Shown: positions 56,968-64,000 of the stretch, piece by piece
Layout of the letters: every line of letters begins with the position of its first letter
Numbering within the stretch: position 1 is the first letter of the stretch
Assembly: GCA_030271035.1 (NCBI GenBank)
Contig: JAMBUN010000055.1
Location: 1-64,000 of the forward strand
Source: Microascus cirrosus
Taxonomy: Eukaryota > Ascomycota > Sordariomycetes > Microascales > Microascaceae
Direction: 5' to 3'
Length of the DNA: 64,000 bases
Position numbers and translations under genes: made by a program
Notes under the pieces: model-generated
Database searches by the model: none
What the model was told of the DNA's origin: nothing
What the model saw: only the letters and a program-made list of their open reading frames with translations

Positions 56968-58205
56968 GAGTTGGACCTTGATCTGCTCGAGCTGCGCTAA
57001 CAAAGAGCAAGGCTCGTGGTTTGGCTTTTAAATATACGTGCGTTATAGCGATTAACAGCGACTGGAAGATTTCTCTTATCACTTCGAAAGTACTTATTTC
57101 CAAATGATGCGTCGCGCGGGATCCGAGACTTGGGACAAACGTTGCCCCTCTCTCCTTGCGCATGTTCCTAGCCTTCCTCTATGCAAGTCACCGCATCCGC
57201 GGAAAATGGACGATCGCTAAATGGTGTCTCTTGTGGATTTCGTGCAAAGCTTTGCCCTTTGCTACTACCGGCTTTTGACGATTTCCAGGAAAACGTCATC
57301 ATCAAGGAAGAGCAATAAGCGAATCAAAGATTTGTTGTCTTGTGACTATCTGCATACCAAGTGCTGGAAAGGTTGATCTTTGGGATGATACCAAATACAT
57401 AGCTGGCACATAACGTCTTGCTATCTTCCACTAGCATGATCATTTCCATCTTTATATATCGTCTGTTCTCTTTCCTTCCAGCCGACCTTTACTAAGGGTC
57501 TCAAGGGCCTGTCAGCTTGTAACTTCAAATGGTGTCGCTTAGGACCAAAGTAATACCCATAGAAACCTCAGGTATATAAATACGAATGGAAACTTCTCAC
57601 ACCCTGGATGCGACTACGTTAACACAGTCCTACTTCACAACTTGATATTGCCAGTGAAAGGAAACGATGTAGGAGACATTGATAAACAACCCTTCCAGGT
57701 TCCCGACCAGCAGATTTACTAAGGAACGCGTAAAACTGCTCTTAGCAAAAAAAAACAAAAAAAGTTATTTATTGTCTTTACTTTTTTACAAACTTGGCTC
57801 TCTGCACTCGGAATGCAGACTCGTCTACACTGATTAATACCCGAGCGTCTGACTATTTCACGCGAGATGGTTGCACGCAAAATAGGGTTTTCACCTACTA
57901 ATGTATCGAGGCTCATCTTGCAACTCCAGTCAACTTCTGACCTGGGTGCGCAATTTGCAGGTTTCCTGGCGGGATTCGGTCTTGGCATGCAGGGAAGGGA
58001 CGAAGGATTTTTTGCCCGGCGACCAAAGGAAAATAAAGGGGCCACAGCTTGAGCGCCAGGTTCGTACTAGCGCATCCAAACGATAAATCTCTCGTCGTAT
58101 CCACATAACACTCCAGGTTCCTCCGTCACATATCCCTTGATTTTTTTTGTCACTCCACTACCTTAAACCGCTGCTAATCAGCAGTCTCAGCTCTCTTCTA
58201 CGGCA
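56968..58205. other. Intergenic region, no supported gene
   Basis: Contains A/T-rich stretches and an A9C A7 run near 57747-57763. The last ~150 bases before 58206 are pyrimidine-rich with a TTTTTTTTG tract, the likely promoter of the GPI-protein gene. Confidence 0.5.
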
Positions 58206-59051
58206 ATGAGGCTCGCGACATGCCTCACAATAGCGGTTTTCGCCACAATTTCCGCCGCAACCTCATCGCCCGGTAATCAGGTTCCTCTCGTCAGAAGCGA
58301 CGGGTCTGGCGCGGTAGAGGGTTCCATCGTCACCTACCCTCTCTTCGAATGCAACGACGAAAGCCTCATGGGCGGTGCCAAGAACTGGTCCCTGCCGCCA
58401 GATGATTGTCTTAAAGTCTCGACCAGCACGTCCTTCCGCATCGTGGAGCCGGCGGTCTGTCCGAACGGGACGCGCGCGAAGCTTGCCCGGTATGAAGGCC
58501 GAGATTGTAACTACGGCGAGGTCACCATTCGTGGCGGGCTCATGGAGGTGACAGACGATGATCTGGATAGCTGCCAGAGTGTTAATGTCAAAGGGCACCA
58601 TTCCAACGCTACCCACGCCTCCATAGCAAGCTTCGGATTCTACTGTGAGGGGCGTAAGGGCGACGTACCAAAAGAACGACCAGGATCTACCTCGCAGAAC
58701 ACATGCCCCCGTGGGCGCGACCCACCCGTCAGATCCCCGACCTACGACCATTATAAGCCAGGCCAGTGCAAGGCGATTCTCCGGACAGAGAGGCTAGATA
58801 TCTTCACTAAGGCTACGTGCTCGGATGGCACCGAGGCGAAACTGGCGAAGTGGTATGGAAATCGGAGGTGTCGAGGAGACTACGACGAGGTCTTGGAAAT
58901 CACAGAGGATATGATGGAGGAGTGTTTCTTTGTAAACCGGGATGAACATAGTAGCTGGTCTTTCTGGTGTCCAGACAATGAGACCAGTGGTGCGGGGAGG
59001 TTGTCGCTGGGGCTGGCCATGCTCCTTGGACTTACGTTGTCGCTTTTTTAA
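58206..59051 (+). CDS. GPI-anchored cysteine-rich protein with duplicated domain
   Basis: A 281-residue single-exon protein. Residues 1-19 (MRLATCLTIAVFATISAAT) are a signal peptide. The last ~22 residues (LSLGLAMLLGLTLSLF) are hydrophobic after a small-residue stretch (NETSGAGR), typical of a GPI-anchor signal. Between them are two related modules. Module 1, about residues 62-146, has DDCLKVSTSTSFRIVEPAVC, GTRAKLARYEGRDC and SCQSVNVKG. Module 2, about residues 185-258, has GQCKAILRTERLDIFTKATC, GTEAKLAKWYGNRRC and ECFFVN. Both share C-x16/17-C-x2-GT-x-AKLA-x-(W/Y) and a C-x8/9-loop, with an aromatic-x-C end (FGFYC, WSFWC). The repeat points to internal duplication. I recognise no named family. 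Likely on the cell surface or wall. Confidence 0.8.
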   Translation: MRLATCLTIAVFATISAATSSPGNQVPLVRSDGSGAVEGSIVTYPLFECNDESLMGGAKNWSLPPDDCLKVSTSTSFRIVEPAVCPNGTRAKLARYEGRDCNYGEVTIRGGLMEVTDDDLDSCQSVNVKGHHSNATHASIASFGFYCEGRKGDVPKERPGSTSQNTCPRGRDPPVRSPTYDHYKPGQCKAILRTERLDIFTKATCSDGTEAKLAKWYGNRRCRGDYDEVLEITEDMMEECFFVNRDEHSSWSFWCPDNETSGAGRLSLGLAMLLGLTLSLF

Positions 59052-60035
59052 TGATGGTCGAAATTGCTTCCTTGCTGCTTACACCCGTTTATTCAAGTTT
59101 CAATATGTTCTACCATATATATACCCCTTAAGACCTCTTCATATTGTTGAAAGATTCGTCGCAGTTCGTGCAGTGTCTCCGCTATCGATCCTAGCAGTTG
59201 TCTTGTCAACACGTCGGGCCTCGTTCAAGCGCGTCATCGCCATGGATGCCTCCCACCCAGGCTTTTGCTGTGTGCCACCAGCTCCCTCGGAGGATATGCG
59301 ATGAGTGTCTATGACCGGGACGGGCCAAGATCTGCGTGGCTCGGGTTCGAAGTCAGAGCAGTCAAGGTCGCGGACGTAGGCGGTAAAGGGCGGGAGAAAT
59401 CCCCATCTAGGCGGTAAGCTGTACGTTAGTCGCGAATTTAGGCGGTTCTTGATGGGCCCCCTTGTCATACTTGTTAGGTTCTTACCCACTGCTACCACGA
59501 GAGTGAACATGCATTGGAGGGACGACAGGGATGAAACCTCACAAAATGTAGAGCTCCAATACAACTGGCATCTATGTCGCTAATGCGAAATCTGTCCGAA
59601 GTCCCATCCATTCCCTGAATTCACCTCCTTCGGTGTATCGATAATCTCATTTCTGAAGATGGTGAAGTACGCAAGAAGGCCCCATGCGAGCTGCATATTA
59701 AGCCATGCGATAGCCAAGTCCCACAGCAACCTCACACAGTCGACTGCTAGCTAGACTAGGGACTCCAACCCCATTCGCTAGGAACACAGTGATGGCCATC
59801 CACAATTGCGGTGCGCCGATACAAGCCACTAGCCAGCCTTCATGGTCTGCCGCTAACGCGCATCACCTCTTTTGTTGCAGAGCATGTATTTAGAATCCTT
59901 GGCCTGATTGTACAGAAGATAGTAGTCCCTATTGCCGAGAGGGCTCAGGGACACTTCCACCGTTATCAAGACACATTTGATAAACATGGCCGTCCGGCGG
60001 ATCCAAGCACGATGGCCTGTAGGTGACTCAGTCCT
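59052..60035. other. Intergenic region, no supported gene
   Basis: Open frames in 59139-59564 and 59811-60026 show no family features. Nothing is recognised. Confidence 0.5.
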
Positions 60036-61041
60036 TCAAGCGTGCCCGTTGACGAGAGGGAGGAGAGGTAGGCTATTCCCCATACGCACTCCTCCCCTGT
60101 CGCGTCTGCTTATGAGCAGATAGATTACCACGACAGGGAACACCGAGAAGCCTGCAGCAATGATCGACAAGACCACATTATACACATCGCAATCGCCGCA
60201 TGGAAGAACCTGTTCTAATAGGGGTGCTCGACCCTCCTTGCCCCCCTCAATGGCGAGCCATATGGCCGCGCACAACATTGCGACGCTTATGAGATTAAAG
60301 GTTGCGAGGATAGCATCGAGTGAGCCGCGGAACGTGTCGAGGGCAGGTTTATCGAGGGCGAGTTTCGTGTCGTTCGGGATCAGAGATGGATATTGGCAGG
60401 GTTCATTAAAGAGCGGTCGGGTGGAATGCCTGCGGTCTTTCGTATTGAAATAGTTTCTAGAGGCGACCGTGAACACGACTAGGCAGAGGGTCGCAAGAAT
60501 AGCTTGCATATAGTACGAACTCTGGACATAAGAAGTGACGATGGGGCCTGTGAGAATCATATTCGAGGCAGTTGGGGTCAAAGGAAGAGGGGTTACTTAC
60601 GCCGATGCCTGTTATGTCGTCGTTCCCAGAGTGTCCAAACGCCTTGCACAACGTTTCCAGGCACTTCTGTATCGGCTCCGCAACCACTTTCTTTACAAAC
60701 TCTGACTCTTCGTTGATCGTCGTGCTCCTATCCTCGGCTTCAGGACCATGTCGTACATCTGTTGCGCCCACCACCCCACGACCTCACGCGCCCACTCGCC
60801 CTCCGCGAAGTTGGCCGTCATCATAACGCTCAGCGCCTCAGTGTTAACTGAGGCCAGCATAAGCTGCAAGGTCATTATAATGCAGCTGCCGTAGCGTCTT
60901 TCGACCGAATCCTATGGGTTCAGAAGGATGAAAGTGGCCAACCAGTTGCCCCAGACCTCGCTGTCGGCCGCAAAGCCCAGTTCCTCCCAGTAGAGGAACC
61001 TTCTGAGACTCGCAATATCTGAGACTCGCAATATCGGACAT
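60036..61041 (-). pseudogene. Unknown fungal membrane protein, broken by duplication and shifts
   Basis: Reading from ATG 61041 gives MSDIASLR, then a 16-bp tandem duplication (61003-61034) throws the frame. Past it the original frame resumes as RFLYWEELGFAADSEVWGNW and LATFILLNP. After an in-frame TAG it reads ERRYGSCIIMTLQLMLASVN, then FAEGEWAREVVGWWAQQMYD. Near 60725 it shifts again to EEDRSTTINE-like sequence and VAEPIQKCLETLCKAFG. A GTAAGT intron (about 60548-60600) leads to the last exon with four hydrophobic segments: YYMQAILATLCLVVFTVA, ILATFNLISVAMLCAAIWLA, VYNVVLSIIAAGFSVFPVVV. The protein was a four-helix-or-more membrane protein of unknown function. At least two independent lesions mean it is dead. 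Confidence 0.6.
61003..61034. repeat. 16-bp perfect tandem duplication
   Basis: CTGAGACTCGCAATAT occurs twice back to back (61003-61018 and 61019-61034). Because 16 is not a multiple of three it shifts the frame of the overlapping membrane-protein gene. Removing one copy restores MSDIASLRRFLYWEE. Confidence 0.9.
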
Positions 61042-61637
61042 GGAGGCGGCAGCCGTTCCGAGTCCATGGCGCTGGTGGCCCGTTAGGAAGTCATTGGCCG
61101 TCACTCCTGCCGCAGGTGAAGCTAGTTCAGAGCTTATTTATGGCGAGGAAGCTGTTGGGGAAAATGGCGGGAAAGATGCTTTGCGGGCCGTAGTCTCTTG
61201 GCGGCCTGTAATACCGCCAACCATCCTTCAGTCTCCACCGCCTCGCTTCCAACAGATCGACCTCGATCCCCCCCGCACGTCGCAATTTAGCAGTCTCAGG
61301 ACTGAGGATTTGGAGGCAGGCGATTTAGAAGCTTCTCGCCGCCTGATTGGGTTTCGAAATTTTGTGGGTGGAGACAAGATCGGAAGGCAGTGTCTCCTAT
61401 TTTCGGCCCTGTTCGCCGGAAACGGCGACGGTATCTACATCGAGGGTCTTGCGAAGGGATGACAATGCCGAAATGCACAATGATACTATCACTAACATTA
61501 TAACGTATGCAAGGCATTGTTAGTTTGCGTCCAGTATTATTCAAGTCGTGCATATGTCATACATCTAATTTGGGTATTGGGAATGTAGGTCTAACACGCT
61601 TAAGCTAGAACTCTCCATGTGCGTCCTCCCTCCTAGA
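61042..61637. other. Intergenic region, no supported gene
   Basis: A 140-codon plus-strand frame (61040-61462) overlaps the start of the membrane-protein pseudogene. It has no recognised domain; I do not accept it as a gene, though it cannot be excluded. Confidence 0.4.
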
Positions 61638-63185
61638 TCATTGCGCCAACCCTACCATCACTCTAAGTCGTCTAAAAAGTTCCCTTTTCAATGCTACAAA
61701 CTCCCCTTTGTTACGTGAAACAGCATCCCTGTTCTCCACGGCCCGCCGTATAAGATAGGAGACACAATCTCCAAGTGTGCCCCAGCTAAGACACTTGTAT
61801 ACCTCAGGAGATGCAAACCGAGGGCCTGAAATTCCGGCCTTGAGCTGGATAAGGGTAAAGCTAACCTCGTCAGCCATGCCGAGCAGCTGGCCATAGCGGA
61901 CCGGGGTTAGCGGGAGGCCCTCTTCTGCGCGTGCCAGTTGTGTTTGATGTGCAGCGAGGGTGCTTTCGCTGTTATGCGTGCCCAAGAATACTTCGATGTT
62001 GGGCAGGTTCGAGGGCATATCATTTCCAAAGCCGCGATTAGTACCCGAGAGTAGCGCTTTGGTGATTGAGTCGTACGAATTATCGGTGTCTTCCTTGGTG
62101 TCGTTGATAGTATGGCGTGGCTCTGAACTGATGTAAGCGCCCCGGACAAGCTTAACTCCAAGAGTAAAACCATCGCCGCTAGCCAGGTATATGTGTCTTG
62201 AAAGCATTTCCGGGGTGCCTTTGAGGTACGCTTGGTACGTGTTATACACGATAGCCTTGTCTCCTCGGTTGTATTTCCGCATAAGCGCTACAGCCGATTC
62301 ATCAATTCCCCGCTGCACCAGTTGCTGTTCTGCATCAATAAGAACGCCAGTCCCCCTTCGCGCGGCTTCTTCGCACACTTCTTCAATTGCCTGCGTCATT
62401 TGGGCCGGAATCGGTTTGCGGGACGAAAGAGCATCTGCAACTGCAGCGCCAGCCCCCGTATATCTAATCGTGAGTCGGGGTCAGCATCTGGCTTGTTAAC
62501 CCAGAAAGAAACAATTAAACTTGCAGAGTACCAGAAGATGACTCTGGCACATTAAGCGGGGTCGATGATCAAATCCTTACTTTAGAGCCACGAAGTCCGA
62601 TTCCCCTAACATAGCCACAGTTTTCAGAACTCCTTGTCGCCAAGCCTCGATGTCCTCGTCGAAATTCGCCTCTGCATGGCCTTCTAGCGATACTGGTGCA
62701 TCGCCAATCTCGGTTTGTTGGGCGGCCTTCTGCTTTGTGGAAGAGTCAATGACGACCTCTCTAGCGTAGGTCAAAATGACACCCTTAAAGCCCATATCCT
62801 TGAGCCTTCGAATAGTAGTCGCAACCTCATGTGAATTATCCCCGGCGCAGAAATGGTCGTAGAGTGTCTTCTTCAGAATCCAATACAGGACGGGATTTCT
62901 TTCGACATCAAAAAGAGCGCCTCGTGGTTTGGATAGGAAGCTGAGGACGGCAAAGGCGCAGCTTAACAGTGCTTCATGGCTTGAGATGGTTGCGATAAGA
63001 AATGAGCGTAAGAGCATATTCGTAGGCAGCAGAGAGAGAGGCGGCGGCCGGATCTCATTTGAACGGCAACGTAGTGGGCTTGTGGAAAAGGGTTTGGGCC
63101 AGGTTTGCTCTGCGCGGCCTGCAAAGGGGTATATTCGCGATGAGGCGAGAACGGCGGGCAACCGCGCCCTGACGCCCTTGTACAT
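61638..63185 (-). CDS. Proline dehydrogenase (mitochondrial)
   Basis: FAD enzyme of the mitochondrial inner membrane that oxidises proline to pyrroline-5-carboxylate, the first step of proline catabolism. Exons 62581-63185 and 61638-62463 with a 117-bp GT-AG intron give 476 residues, normal for fungal PRODH. The N-terminus (MYKGVRARLPAVLASSRIYP) is Arg-rich and lacks acids, a mitochondrial targeting peptide. The splice restores FVALKYTGAGAAVADAL. Core motifs include GTGVLIDAEQQ, VYNTYQAYLKGTP, FTLGVKLVRGAYISSEP, then FLGTHNSES, RYGQLLGMADEVSFTL and YKCLSWGTLGDCVSYLIRRA with the RR pair that binds substrate. The frame is intact. Pyrroline-5-carboxylate dehydrogenase and a proline permease often sit nearby in fungi but neither is seen in this window. 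Confidence 0.92.
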
Positions 63186-64000
63186 GGCGATCTCGGACCT
63201 CTGGCGTGAAAAGTATACCGGATCGCGGGTGGAAGTGCGAAAAACAATAGTGAAGAACAACAGAAGAATAACCAGAGTGATCCTAAAAGCTGTTCTGCTA
63301 AGACAACGTTGGTAATTCCATTAATTCGGACAGAGATGGTTGAATTTGTTTGGTCTCGGATCGTATCCTCTTACCCAGCGGCTTGCTTCGGAATTTTCCA
63401 ATAAACAGTCGTGTAAGGCACGCATAGCGAATGGCAAGGACAAGCCTCAAATAACCAGCTTTGCAATGACACCAGGCTGATGCCACCGCGCATAGGCGGA
63501 CCCCGCTTCCATGGCATCATCAAGTGCCAAGTTCGTTCTTGGCGCAGCACATGTTCCCAAGCCCCTGGGCTCACTGGCGGCGAAGTTTACGTCAGCACTC
63601 TCTTGCTCTCCGAATAACCCGAGAAATGTCGCCCCGTGGCCCGCGCAGCATGGCCGTGAAATCCCCGCTCGGGGGGTGAGGCTGGGGTGATCCGACGACA
63701 GGCCCAACCTTCGTCACCCATAATTCGGCCATCGGAATCAGCACTCCGCTTGCCGCACGCTTTACGCCAAAGACATTGAATGCGTTTTCTAGGGTTTACG
63801 AAGTAGTTCCACGGGTGCTCGCCAGATGCCCAGCCCCGCGGCCAGAGATTCATCCACCGCCGGTAGTGGCAACTCAACTATTGCCTGTGGGGCACAGAGG
63901 TGGGTGTTCCCAACGATGCAAACAGAAGGTCGAATACTACCCTGAACAACAATGGCCGATAAGGGAAATTACGGTGACGTTATCCGCTAATGCTTTTCGG
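63186..64000. other. Intergenic or partial gene region at window edge
   Basis: On the minus strand a frame ending at 63447 reads LALDDAMEAGSAYARWHQ, then GVIAKLVI and stop, with protein-like composition. The ending resembles C-termini of medium-chain dehydrogenases (a loop followed by GK-like VVI), but no upstream cofactor motif could be joined. It may be the decayed 3' end of a gene that begins beyond or within 63.5-63.9 kb. Not assigned. Confidence 0.3.

Noticed and set aside
61040..61462. 140-codon plus-strand open frame
   Set aside because: It overlaps the start of the minus-strand membrane-protein pseudogene, has no domain or signal peptide, and its composition is that of an antisense shadow.
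1..64000. CRISPR arrays, bacterial operons, rRNA or tRNA genes
   Set aside because: The window is fungal nuclear DNA; no regularly spaced repeats or convincing cloverleaf sequences were found by eye. A tRNAscan run would be needed to exclude tRNA genes fully.

Overview
The window looks like a piece of a filamentous ascomycete (Pezizomycotina) chromosome. The evidence is short GT-AG introns (about 50-120 bp, several with CTAAC-type branch sites), two HET-domain genes, an AflR-like Zn2Cys6 regulator, a DHA2 drug/toxin-type MFS transporter, secreted CAZymes, and pogo/Fot1-type transposons whose reading frames are full of CAA/CAG-to-TAA/TAG changes typical of repeat-induced point mutation (RIP). 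Gene density is low and decay is common, so I read it as an accessory, repeat-rich compartment rather than a conserved core region.

Layout. 1-4 kb: an intact GH27 alpha-galactosidase and a broken GH12 glucanase/xyloglucanase that ends at a chimeric Fot1-like element (4.06-5.95 kb). 6.7-11.3 kb: a SnoaL-like protein and two small secreted cysteine-rich proteins, one with an in-frame stop, separated by low-complexity DNA and transposon relics. 12.2-14.0 kb: a full-length, RIP-mutated Fot1/pogo element with intact terminal inverted repeats and TA target duplication. 15.4-20.3 kb: a frameshifted DUF2306-type membrane protein and a HET-domain gene. 20.9-24.8 kb: an AflR-like regulator followed by an MFS efflux pump, possibly the remnant of a secondary-metabolite locus. 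27.2-32.9 kb: a second HET-domain gene flanked on both sides by a short CCCAATAG-centred repeat, then a Fungal_trans_2-type regulator and an NAD(P)-dependent reductase, each carrying an apparent frameshift. 33.0-34.8 kb: direct repeats and LTR-like fragments. 35.4-36.3 kb: a secreted SurE-like phosphatase. 38.3-44.6 kb: a degenerate region with acidic and Myb/SANT-like remnants. 45.0-49.2 kb: a secreted PhoD-type phosphatase and a secreted protein with a duplicated seven-cysteine domain. 50.5-55.9 kb: a large decayed ZNFX1/NFX1-type helicase pseudogene. 56.1-63.2 kb: an EEF1AKMT4-like methyltransferase, a GPI-anchored protein with a duplicated cysteine domain, a membrane-protein pseudogene broken by a 16-bp duplication, and proline dehydrogenase.

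Functional themes are extracellular nutrient acquisition (GH27, GH12, SurE, PhoD, proline catabolism), allorecognition (two HET genes), secreted cysteine-rich proteins, and genome defence and its damage (RIP; loss of a ZNFX1-type helicase). Several genes differ from an intact frame by one base. This could be real decay or assembly indels, and read mapping would be needed to tell them apart. The most novel items are the duplicated-cysteine-domain secreted protein at 48133-49201, the duplicated-domain GPI protein at 58206-59051, the CCCAATAG repeat clusters around the second HET gene, and the two-headed Fot1 element. All functional calls rest on reading the sequence and recalling families; no database search was run.
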